Part shown: one piece after another, positions 25,887 through 33,586 of the stretch
Layout: every line of letters begins with the position of its first letter
Numbering within the stretch: the first letter of the stretch is position 1
Assembly: GCA_050695155.1 (NCBI GenBank)
Contig: JBOGTO010000090.1
Span: 52,810 to 116,809, forward strand
DNA length: 64,000 nucleotides
Direction: 5' to 3'
Source of the DNA: CF-113 sp050695155
GTDB taxonomy: Bacteria; Chloroflexota; Ktedonobacteria; Ktedonobacterales; Ktedonobacteraceae
The notes under the pieces: generated by a model
What the model saw: the letters and a program-made list of their open reading frames with translations, nothing else
What the model was told of the DNA's origin: nothing
Databases searched by the model: none
Program-made: the position numbers and the translations under genes

Positions 25887-26894
25887 ATGCAACGCGTGAC
25901 CTCCTTGAAAACGGATCACCATGACCAGACACCCGACGAGTTGCTGGATTGCTGGCGGCGCTTTTTGCAAGAACACGACCATGCAACAGGGACGATCAAA
26001 AAGTATACCCAGGCTGTCGCCCATTTCCTGGCCTGGTATAACAGGGAAGAACGCAAGCCTCTCCAACTCGCGACTCTCACGCCTATCGCGCTGATTGGCT
26101 ATCGCAACGAATTGCAACATGAACAGCACAAATCCATCAGTACCATCAACCTGCGCATCAGTGCGTTGCGGGCCTGGTGCGCCTGGCTCGTCGATCAGGG
26201 CTATCTGCCACTTGATCCGGCGGCACGTGTGAAGCTGGTTGGAGGAGAAGTCGGTTCGAAACGAGAAGGGCTTTCGGGTTCCCAGGTCAATGCGCTTCTC
26301 CGCCAGGCGCAGCTCTCCCGTGATCCTGCGCGCAACTACGCGATCGTGCAGGTGTTGTTCCAGACGGGGCTTCGTTTGAGTGAGTGTAGCGGCCTCACCT
26401 TCGGCGACATTACCTTTGGCGAGCGCAGTGGCTTGCTCCTGGTCCGGGCGGGCAAGGGCAATAAAGTCCGATCCGTTCCTGTAAATAGTTCCGCCCGCGA
26501 CGCGATTGCGAGCTACGTAGCCCCTCGATTCGGCATCGAGAAGCCATCAATTAAGGCGATTACGGCCAGGTGGCCCAAGCCCTCGTCTCCCCGCGCCTTC
26601 GAGCCCCTCTTCGAGAGTCAAAAGGGAGGAGCACTGACCACCTCGGCGATGGGGCAGATGGTCGCAGATCTGGTCAAAGCGGCTGGAGCGTTGGTGCCGC
26701 AAGAGACGAGCGCCCATACCTTGCGGCATACCTTTGCTCGCAATTATCTGGCCCAATACCCGGGTGATGTCGTCGGCCTCGCAACGCTGCTGGGACACAG
26801 TTCTCTTGATACGACCCGGCTCTATAGCCAACCCTCCGTCGATCAGCTCTCGACGCGAGTGGAGCAACTGAATATCAATGCGTATGCTCGTTAA
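25887..26894 (+). CDS. Tyrosine recombinase (probable cointegrate resolvase)
   Basis: 335 residues from the ATG at 25887 (GGAG nine bases upstream). The N-terminal SAM-like core-binding domain (residues 14-115: HDHATGTIKKYTQAVAHFL) is followed by the catalytic domain with all active-site residues: Arg163 in TGLRLSE, Lys190 in RAGKGNKVR, His277 and Arg280 in HTLRHTFA, His304 in LLGHSSLDTT, and nucleophile Tyr313 in RLYSQ. XerC/D-like. Being fixed inside a replicative-type transposon, it probably resolves cointegrates. It is the first gene of a three-gene run; the transposase starts 36 nt downstream. Confidence 0.92.
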   Translation: MQRVTSLKTDHHDQTPDELLDCWRRFLQEHDHATGTIKKYTQAVAHFLAWYNREERKPLQLATLTPIALIGYRNELQHEQHKSISTINLRISALRAWCAWLVDQGYLPLDPAARVKLVGGEVGSKREGLSGSQVNALLRQAQLSRDPARNYAIVQVLFQTGLRLSECSGLTFGDITFGERSGLLLVRAGKGNKVRSVPVNSSARDAIASYVAPRFGIEKPSIKAITARWPKPSSPRAFEPLFESQKGGALTTSAMGQMVADLVKAAGALVPQETSAHTLRHTFARNYLAQYPGDVVGLATLLGHSSLDTTRLYSQPSVDQLSTRVEQLNINAYAR

Positions 26895-26930
26895 AACAGG
26901 CAGTCGGCTTCTTCTCCAAGGGGACGGAAG

Positions 26931-28397
26931 ATGGTACAGCAAGACGCGAAACTCACCGAGTTCACAGACGCTCAGCGGGCCGAAGCCCTGAGACAATTTC
27001 AGATCATCCGGCCATTTCTCGAAGATGGTGTCCCTCTCACTCGTATTGCTATTGCGCAGAAGCTCCACATCAGAACGCTCAGACGTTGGGTTCAGCGGTA
27101 TCGCGCTTCAGGTCTCATAGGGCTTGTCCGACTAATGAGAAAGGACAAAGGCCAGAAACGCGCTGTGACTGCTGATCTGCAACAACTTATCGAGGGTCTC
27201 GCTTTGCAGAAACCTCAGCGAGCGATTGCCAACATACAACGCGAGGTCTCACGAATTGCGAAAGAACAGGGATGGAAGGCTCCAAGTTATAGTACGGTTG
27301 AGCGTATTGTCCAGCATCTTGATCCTGCACTTGTCACCTTTGCACACCAGGGATCAAAAGTGTATCGGGAGGAGTTCGATTTGTTGTATCGGCGAGAGGC
27401 GAGCCACCCAAACGCGATGTGGCAGGCCGACCACACCCTCTTAGATATCTGGGTGTTTGATGAAAAAGACCAGCCTGCCAAACCCTGGTTGACCATTATC
27501 CTCGATGATTATAGTCGCAGCATTGCCGGGTATCGCATTGGTTTTCAGGCACCATCTGCTCTCCAGACGGCTCTGACACTCCGTCAGGCGATCTGGCGCA
27601 AGCAGGATGCCCAGTGGCATATCTGCGGCATTCCCAGTACCTTTTATACCGACCATGGGAGTGACTTTACTTCGCAGCACCTTGAACAAGTCGGCAGCGA
27701 CCTCAAAATGGAGTTGATTTTCTCTCAATTTGGTATACCTCGTGGACGTGGCAAAATTGAGCGCTTCTTCTCAACGGTCAATCAACTCTTGCTTTCCCAT
27801 CTGGCCGGGTATTGTCCCGCAGGCAGTGAAGAAAGTACAGCTTTTCTTACGCTTTCAGCATTTGAGGCTCGATTTCGGGCGTGGCTGCTCGAAGACTATC
27901 ATTATCGTCCCCAAAAAGAGATCAATGGTGCTCCCCAGGAACGCTGGGAGGCCGGGGGATTTCTCCCGAGGATGCCAGAGAGCTTGGAGCAATTAGACCT
28001 CCTCTTGCTAACCGTTGCCAAAGTGCGTCGGGTGCATCAAGATGGCATCCGTTTCCAAGGATTCCGTTATTTGGACCTGACGTTGGCAGGCTATGTGGGA
28101 GAGGATGCCCTCATCCGCTATGATCCCTTGGATATGGCCGAAATTCGTATCTTCATGGAAGAAACCTTCATTTGTCGAGCGGTCTGTCAGGAACTGGCAG
28201 GGCAAACGATCAGTTTGAAGGACATTATCCAGGCACGGACGCAACAGCGAAAACAGGTGCAGGCGGGCATTAACGAGCGGGCCGCCATCGTCGAGCGGTT
28301 CTTGGCAGTGCATCAGCCCGATCCACTTCCCGAAGGGGAGGTAACACCTCCCCCTCCACAGACGACTCACCGCTTAAAGAGGTATATGAATGAGTGA
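26931..28397 (+). CDS. DDE transposase, TniA/TnsB/Mu-A-like
   Basis: 488 residues. Order: an N-terminal helix-turn-helix (about 33-62, RIAIAQKLHIRTLRRWVQRY) and a second HTH-like region, then an rve integrase core with Asp167 (WQADHT), Asp241 (FYTDHGSDF) and Glu277 (GRGKIERFF), then a beta-barrel Mu-type C-terminal domain and a basic tail. The D,D(about 74),E(35) spacing fits the TnsB/TniA/MuA group. ATG 26931 with GGACGGAAG upstream. The stop overlaps the ATPase start by eight bases, so the two are coupled. IstA of IS21 is the alternative, but the C-terminal barrel and long termini favour Tn5053/Tn7-like. Confidence 0.9.
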   Translation: MVQQDAKLTEFTDAQRAEALRQFQIIRPFLEDGVPLTRIAIAQKLHIRTLRRWVQRYRASGLIGLVRLMRKDKGQKRAVTADLQQLIEGLALQKPQRAIANIQREVSRIAKEQGWKAPSYSTVERIVQHLDPALVTFAHQGSKVYREEFDLLYRREASHPNAMWQADHTLLDIWVFDEKDQPAKPWLTIILDDYSRSIAGYRIGFQAPSALQTALTLRQAIWRKQDAQWHICGIPSTFYTDHGSDFTSQHLEQVGSDLKMELIFSQFGIPRGRGKIERFFSTVNQLLLSHLAGYCPAGSEESTAFLTLSAFEARFRAWLLEDYHYRPQKEINGAPQERWEAGGFLPRMPESLEQLDLLLLTVAKVRRVHQDGIRFQGFRYLDLTLAGYVGEDALIRYDPLDMAEIRIFMEETFICRAVCQELAGQTISLKDIIQARTQQRKQVQAGINERAAIVERFLAVHQPDPLPEGEVTPPPPQTTHRLKRYMNE

Positions 28398-29223
28398 TCA
28401 AGCGCCTTCTTGTGACCCCCAGTTCCTTGTGACCAAGGAATATCGCCGCTTTGCCGAATTTTGTGATGCCTGTCGTCGCCACCGCTATATTGGCATCTGC
28501 TATGGTGCTCCCGGTGTCGGGAAAACGCTCTCGGCTTGGCACTATACCCATTGGGATCTCTTTGACCCATTTCTTGCAGCTTATCGTCTCCCCGCGTCGC
28601 TTCCAGGGGGAATCGAAGCTCTTCCAGAGGAAGTGAAGCAGAGTCGAACGCTCCTGTATACCGCAACGGTGGTGAATGGCGCGACAGTGGTTGCATATAA
28701 CCTGGGAGGTTTGCTTGAAAAGATGAATCGTCTCATTGATGATGTACTGGAGGTGCTCGAGGGCAAAAAGATCAAGTTCCCTACACCCAATTACACGGAG
28801 TTAGTGATCGTTGATGAAGCAGATCGTTTAAAAATCGGGGGACTGGAACAACTGCGGGATATGTATGATCACTTTCATTTTGGGATGGTGTTGATAGGAA
28901 TACCTGGGCTGGAAAAACGGTTAGCTCGCTATCCTCAATTGTACTCGCGTGTCGGGTTTGTCCACAATTTTCGCCCACTGAGCGCTGAAGAAGCACACTT
29001 CATTCTCGAACATAAGTGGAAACAGCTAGGAGTCACGCTGCAGGCAGATGATTTTACAGATGCCGAAGCTGCGGCTACAGTCATCCGCATTACGGGAGGA
29101 AACTTTCGGCTCATTCAGCGTCTTTGCACACAAATTGAGCGCATTCTACAGATCAATGAACTTCAAACGATCACTAAAGAGGTTGTTGAGGCAGCGCGAG
29201 AACAGCTTGTGATCGGATCATGA
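28390..29223 (+). CDS. AAA+ transposition ATPase, TniB/TnsC/MuB-like
   Basis: 277 residues with Walker A GAPGVGKT (39-46), Walker B ELVIVDEADRL (about 136-146), a sensor region MVLIGIPGLEKRLARYPQLY and arginine-rich GGNFRLIQRLCTQIERI. This is the TniB/TnsC pattern: an ATP-dependent DNA-binding protein that picks target DNA and activates the transposase. It overlaps the transposase gene and ends 58 bp before the right end. No TniQ/TnsD-like targeting protein follows, so target choice is probably non-sequence-specific, as in Mu. Confidence 0.88.
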   Translation: MSDQAPSCDPQFLVTKEYRRFAEFCDACRRHRYIGICYGAPGVGKTLSAWHYTHWDLFDPFLAAYRLPASLPGGIEALPEEVKQSRTLLYTATVVNGATVVAYNLGGLLEKMNRLIDDVLEVLEGKKIKFPTPNYTELVIVDEADRLKIGGLEQLRDMYDHFHFGMVLIGIPGLEKRLARYPQLYSRVGFVHNFRPLSAEEAHFILEHKWKQLGVTLQADDFTDAEAAATVIRITGGNFRLIQRLCTQIERILQINELQTITKEVVEAAREQLVIGS

Positions 29224-29258
29224 GAAGCAAAGATGGCATGCAATTTGCAGGGAAAAGT

Positions 29259-29281
29259 GACATTTATTGTGGTGCTTTACA
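29259..29281 (-). repeat. Right terminal inverted repeat
   Basis: Reverse complement begins TGTAAAGCACCACAATAAAT. Pairs with 22516-22538. Confidence 0.88.
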
Positions 29282-29287
29282 GTCAGC
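29282..29287. repeat. Target-site duplication GTCAGC, right copy
   Basis: Second copy of 22510-22515, directly after TTTACA. Confidence 0.9.
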
Positions 29288-30985
29288 GTCAGTGAAAATA
29301 TTGACAACTCACTCACTGGTAAACTTATCCGCTCCGTTCTCGCCTGGGCCGCCGAGTCAGAGCGTGAGAAGATCAACGAGTACGCCAATCGCCACTGGCA
29401 AAAGCGGCGTGAGCTGGGTCAACCAATGGCAACATCAACCCCTCCCTATGGCTGGCAATGGGGGGATAAAGAAAAGACCTTCTTCGAATTGAATATCGAG
29501 GAAGCAGCCGTGCGTCTGTCTATCTTCGAAATGTTTGTTGAACTGGATATGAGCATCAGGCAGATCGGCCACAAACTGACACTTGATGGTATCCCAGTAC
29601 CTAGAGAGGCACGGAAAGAGCCGCTAACAGAGAAGGAAATCGAGGAGAACGGCAGACCGAAGCTTATCCCCTGGAACACTGGCACCATTCATATGTACCT
29701 CAAAGACCCTGCGAACATTGGCACCCTCGTTATCTGCAAGAAAAAGAAAGTCCTCACTGGTGACGGTAAGTCGAAGCGGATTGACCATCCAGATATGAAG
29801 CTTATCCCTGGTGGTATGCCTGCCATCGTATCGCCTGAGATGTTTGAACGGGCGCAGCGCAAGCTCTCCACCAACCGTGAGACAAAGAGCCAGCGTCCGC
29901 GCGACCCAGAAAATTACTTGCTTATCGGCCACGTTACCTGTGCCATCTGCGGCAACCATATGCACCCCATTTGTGAGAAAACGACACATGTCTACCGCTG
30001 CAATAAACATATCAGCATCCTTGATGCCAACCCCCATTGCGAGCCGCATGTGCTTCGTATTAAAGCATCAAGCCTCGACCAGGCAGTCTGGCACGATTGC
30101 TGCCTATTATTCGAGCGTCTTGAGCTTATACAGTCTACACTTGAAGCAGAGATTAAAAACTCCATCAGCAACCTGTTAGAAGACACGACAGGAAGGGAGC
30201 AGATCGCCGCACTCAAACTAGCCATTGAACATGCGAGGCAAGAACACGCCAAGCAACAGGACGATTACCTACGTTCGCTTATTGCCCAAGATATCCAGAA
30301 TAAGCTGGAACAACTGGAGCGTTTTGATGAAGAGTGCCAAGCAGCCGTCAATATTGCTGCCCTGACAGCATCCTATCAACAACGCGTGTTGGAGTTTGTC
30401 AACTTCGTCAATGTGATGCGCGGTAAGTACCACGAGGCAACGTTTCAGGAGAAACACAATGCGCTCGATGTGCTAGGCGTCAGGGTATATGTCCAGCCTT
30501 CCAAACTGGTAGTACCGATTATCCAAGTGGAGAGTGAGGAGGAGTGGTTGACTATTTCCGATGCGGCCAGATTGACAGGCTTCCCACGTTCAAGTATTCA
30601 GCAATCAATCGCCGCGAGCGGTGCAAAAACAGAACGGCGCAGTGTTGACCAAATCGTCTTCTATAGGGATGCAGTCCGCGAGTACCATCGCACTATAGGC
30701 AGCCGTGTTGACTTGGACACATACGATGATGAGTGGTTTACCATCCATAAACTGAGGACTATCAAACTGGCTACATACCCTATTGTCCAACGTGCTATGG
30801 GGTTAGGATTGCTCCCACCGCAGACGAGGCAAGTAGAGCGTACAGTCATCCACCGAGACGAGTTAAACCGTTTACTGCGAGAGTCGCCCATTAAATCGCG
30901 GTCTCTTTTTGAGGAAGTTTCGGAGCGGATTCAAATTACCTATTCGCCACTTTTCGTCGGCACAGGTGTTCAAGCATCCTTGTAA
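29288..30985 (+). pseudogene. Large serine integrase, C-terminal part
   Basis: Continues the 22171 fragment in frame: VSENIDNSLTGKLIRSVLAW (end of the resolvase domain), the recombinase domain with PYGWQWGD and the sequence up to PGGMPAIVSPEMFERAQ, a zinc ribbon (CAICGNHMHPIC ... CNKH) and a long coiled coil. Beyond the usual end come two helix-turn-helix-like segments (WLTISDAARLTGFPRSSIQQ; WFTIHKLRTIKLATYPIVQR). The last codons, GVQASL-stop, include the att core: the stop TAA (30983-30985) lies in rtcB DNA. In a circular element the frame would instead run 35 codons further, ending at 18855. The split by the transposon should make the gene inactive. Confidence 0.9.
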
Positions 30986-32352
30986 GCCGATGGGGCTTCC
31001 TCGGTCAACAGGTTTTTGCTATGCACACGCACGGTGACGCCTCTTGCATCAAGTTGATCGAGCAGGTCGCGGCTGCTCATCGACTTTTTGGCGGCGGTGC
31101 GGCTCTGGCGGCGGCCCGCTCCATGACAGCACGAGCCAAAGCTCTGCTCCATTGAGCCTTGCGCCCCTACCAGCACGAACGAGTAACGCCCCATATCACC
31201 GGGAATCAATACTGGCTGACCAATGGCGCGGTACTGTTCCGGCAACGCTGGATGGTTGGCGGGAAACGCGCGGGTCGCACCCTTGCGATGCACGCATACG
31301 CGCTGCATCTCGCCATCCACCTCGTACTCTTCCATCTTGGCGATGTTGTGGCACACATCATACACCAGCGGCATATCTTTAGGACGCGCTTTGCGCCCGA
31401 AGACGGCAGCGAAGGCCTGGCGCACCCCGTTCATCAACAACTGGCGATTGGCCCAGGCAAAGTTAGCTCCGCAGGCCATGGCGGACAGGTACGCCTTGCC
31501 CAGGTTTGATTGCAATGGCAGGCAGGCCAACTGGCGATCAACCAGGTGAAAGCCATAATCCTGCTGCTTCGATTCCGCCAACTGGATGTAATCCTCGGCT
31601 ATCTGGTGGCCGAAACCGCGCGAGCCGCAATGAATCGTCACTACAATTTGCCCTATTTGCGCAATGCCCATAGCCTGCGCGGCTGCTTCATCGTAGATAT
31701 GCTCAACGACCTGCACCTCGCAGAAATGGTTGCCCGAACCCAGGCTGCCCAGTTGCGACGAACCACGCTGCATGGCCTTCGGACTGACGGCATCGGGATC
31801 AGCGCCAGCAAGACAGCCGTGTTCCTCAGTCACTTCCAGATCAGAGGGAAAACCATAGCCCTCCTCGATGGCCCAGGCAGAACCGCGTACCAGTACTTCG
31901 CGCATCTCGCCTTGCGACAGTTTGCGCATACCGGCAGTGCCAACGCCCGATGGCAAATTGTTAAACAGTTCATCGGCCAGCTTATCAACTTTGCCCTTAA
32001 CCTGGTCGCGCAGCAAGTCGGTTGCCAGCAAGCGCACACCACAGTTGATATTGAAGCCGATGCCACCCGGAGAGACGACACCATACTCAGCGTGCGTGGC
32101 AGCGACACCCCCGACCGGAAAACCATACCCCCAGTGAATATCAGGCATTGCTAATGAATGCCCGACGATGCCCGGCAATGTAGCCACGTTCGCCACCTGG
32201 TGCAGCGCGTTATCGTTCAGCATTTGCTCGATCAGTTCATCGTCGGCGTATATCATGCCAGGCACGCGCATCTCCGGGTTGAAACGCTGCGGAATACGCC
32301 AGCGAAACGAGTCAACACGCTCTAACGGGATTTTCTTCTGAGAACCGCCCAT
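30970..32352 (-). pseudogene. rtcB: RtcB RNA ligase, truncated at C-terminus by the element
   Basis: 460 codons from the ATG at 32352 (GAGGAG eight bases upstream). GTP/Mn-dependent RNA 3'-phosphate ligase. All metal and catalytic residues visible in the family are present: Cys104 in NINCGVRLL, GSGNHFCEV, VTIHCGSRGFGH, YDVCHNIAK, and the guanylated His410 in SCCHGAGRRQSR. The frame stops at ...SAYKDA because the integrative element starts there; the remaining 27 residues, including the terminal VVKG, are at 18,651-18,743. RtcB joins 2',3'-cyclic-phosphate RNA ends in tRNA splicing and repair. An archease gene lies directly upstream. Confidence 0.93.
30974..30981. repeat. Right att core (attR) GCATCCTT
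   Basis: Identical to 18736-18743. Codes for Ala-Ser-(Leu) at the integrase end on the plus strand and for Lys-Asp-Ala of rtcB on the minus strand. Confidence 0.85.
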
Positions 32353-32491
32353 AAAATTGCTCCTCGTAGCTATATAACTGGCACACACAACAAAAACATG
32401 CCAGAATGGTATGACGTTATGCAGTGGATAAACGCTCACATCTATTGCACGCGCAAGTGAGGTAAAAAAATGTAGTTGCCGCCTGTTGCCG

Positions 32492-32923
32492 TTAGATGTC
32501 GAAAATGACGGTGGCGCGATAGCCGCCCTCGACCTGCTCTATAACTGCCGCGTGCCAGGTAGCCGCTTTGATGGCGCTACTCAGATCATGCCGTCGCGCA
32601 TCGTAAGCTTCTCCATGAGCGGAAGCGCGCAAGCGCGTCTCCGTGAGATCGTCAATTTCAAACTGGCGAAAAATGAGGTATTTGGTGTCGAAGAGAAAAA
32701 TCAGTTCATTCAGCCAGTTGATCAGTAAAGAGACGGCATCGTGGCCTTCCACGTTGATCTCTCGACTGACCTGGATGCGCACCTGTTCAGGCGACACCAT
32801 CAGGCTCTCCATGCCCTCCGCTACATGCGTAAACAATTCGCGTAAGTTTTTGCCAGAGGCATGTAGACCTACATCGGCTGTATGATCGAATACTTCATAG
32901 GGTTTCGCCGCGAATTCCGACAT
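32492..32923 (-). CDS. Archease
   Basis: 143 residues from the ATG at 32923; an upstream in-frame GTG at 32932 is possible. The motif YEVFDHTADVGLHASGKNLR is the archease signature with the metal-binding Asp; the C-terminal RATVIFDI carries the second conserved Asp. Archease speeds RtcB guanylation and turnover. It is the first gene of an operon with rtcB, 139 nt upstream of it. Because rtcB is interrupted, this archease currently has no intact partner in the window. Confidence 0.92.
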   Translation of the reverse strand: MSEFAAKPYEVFDHTADVGLHASGKNLRELFTHVAEGMESLMVSPEQVRIQVSREINVEGHDAVSLLINWLNELIFLFDTKYLIFRQFEIDDLTETRLRASAHGEAYDARRHDLSSAIKAATWHAAVIEQVEGGYRATVIFDI

Positions 32924-33034
32924 CACGCCCACTCTCGCAGCGCGGGACTGACAGTAACGGCTCGATTACGATGAGTTGATAACGTTAGCATCATTCTCCC
33001 CGTCCTTTCCCTGTGAAGTATTTCGTACATTGAC

Positions 33035-33063
33035 AGAATAACAGCTATTTTGCGGTTTGTCAA
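33035..33063 (-). promoter_or_regulatory. Promoter of archease-rtcB operon
   Basis: Minus strand TTGACA (33063-33058), 17 bp, TATTCT (33040-33035), about 110 bp before the archease start. Confidence 0.65.
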
Positions 33064-33079
33064 TAAGTTTTTCCAGCAC

Positions 33080-33109
33080 TTGACAGAATGGGTTAAATTC
33101 CGTTATAAT
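33080..33109 (+). promoter_or_regulatory. Promoter of marR-clc operon
   Basis: TTGACA (33080-33085), 18 bp, TATAAT (33104-33109): both boxes perfect. Confidence 0.8.
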
Positions 33110-33110
33110 T

Positions 33111-33127
33111 ATGTCGTAATACGACAT
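33111..33127. promoter_or_regulatory. MarR-type operator palindrome
   Basis: atgtcgtaatacgacat: 7-bp arms around a 3-bp centre, beginning one base after the -10 box and covering the expected start of transcription. It lies 11 bp before the marR ATG, so autorepression is likely. Confidence 0.7.
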
Positions 33128-33138
33128 AGTGAGGTGCA

Positions 33139-33585
33139 ATGGATTCTCATCATGCAATATCAATAAGCGAGTACCAGGCTTTGGCCGAGTTTCGCTATGA
33201 ATTGCGCCGTTTCCTACGTTTCAGTGAGGAAGCGGCGCGTACCGTTGGGCTTGAACCCCAGCAACACCAGTTGCTTCTCACGCTCAAAGGCTTGCCCGGA
33301 AATCGCGCGGCTACAGTCGGAGAGCTGGCGGAGCGTTTACAAATTCAACACCATAGCGCGGTTGAACTCATCAATCGCATGGTGGAACGCGACCTGATCG
33401 AACGCGCGCGCGATGAAAACGATCAACGACGAGTAAATGTCAGCCTTACCAAAAATGGGGATGAAGTGCTACGCAAGCTTTCATTACTCCACCATGAGGA
33501 ACTGCGCACAACGGGACCTGCCCTTGTGCATACCCTTATGGCTTTAACCGATAAAGACAATAACATTGGCACAAGGAGCAAATAG
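33139..33585 (+). CDS. MarR family transcriptional regulator
   Basis: 148 residues with the complete MarR winged helix: PQQHQLLLTLKGLPG, ATVGELAERLQIQHHSAVEL (recognition helix) and RARDENDQRRVNVSLTKNG (wing). ATG at 33139 with GAGGTG upstream. It is followed by a chloride-channel gene whose start lies one base after its stop, so the two are co-transcribed. The palindrome over its own promoter suggests it represses both genes until a ligand binds. The inducing compound is unknown. Confidence 0.92.
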   Translation: MDSHHAISISEYQALAEFRYELRRFLRFSEEAARTVGLEPQQHQLLLTLKGLPGNRAATVGELAERLQIQHHSAVELINRMVERDLIERARDENDQRRVNVSLTKNGDEVLRKLSLLHHEELRTTGPALVHTLMALTDKDNNIGTRSK

Positions 33586-33586
33586 C

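Larger units (their letters stand above)
22516..29281. mobile_element. 6.77-kb TniA/TniB-type transposon with tyrosine recombinase and TIR-STAND cargo
   Basis: Inverted ends TGTAAATCACCATAATAGAT and (right, reverse complement) TGTAAAGCACCACAATAAAT; 19 of the first 23 positions match. A 6-bp duplication GTCAGC flanks it. Genes: TIR-STAND NTPase (-), then a plus-strand run of tyrosine recombinase, DDE transposase and AAA+ ATPase. Ends in TGT...ACA with an rve transposase and a partner ATPase are the Mu/Tn7/Tn5053 style. No TniQ or serine resolvase is present; the tyrosine recombinase probably resolves cointegrates instead, as TnpI does in Tn4430. An extra copy of the end motif lies at 22546-22564. 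Confidence 0.9.
18736..30981. mobile_element. 12.2-kb serine-integrase element inserted in rtcB
   Basis: Bounded by the 8-bp direct repeat GCATCCTT (18736-18743 and 30974-30981). The outside flanks are the two parts of one rtcB gene, which rejoin in frame when the element is removed. The right end carries a large serine integrase reading out through the att core. Other genes are a Xis-like HTH protein, a small GGxR-type basic protein, a coiled-coil protein and a 175-residue unknown. No conjugation, relaxase or capsid gene was seen. Two later insertions lie inside: an IS630-type IS and a 6.77-kb transposon. Without them the element would be about 4.3 kb. Confidence 0.88.

Noticed and set aside
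26931..29223. Transposase/ATPase pair as an IS21 (IstA/IstB) element
   Set aside because: The pair overlap is similar, but the Mu-type C-terminal barrel, TniB-like ATPase motifs, extra end motif and the enclosed tyrosine recombinase and cargo fit a Mu/Tn5053-like transposon better.
33566..33586. CLC start at TTG 33566 overlapping marR
   Set aside because: TTG 33587 has AAGGAG at the right distance; the earlier TTG has none.
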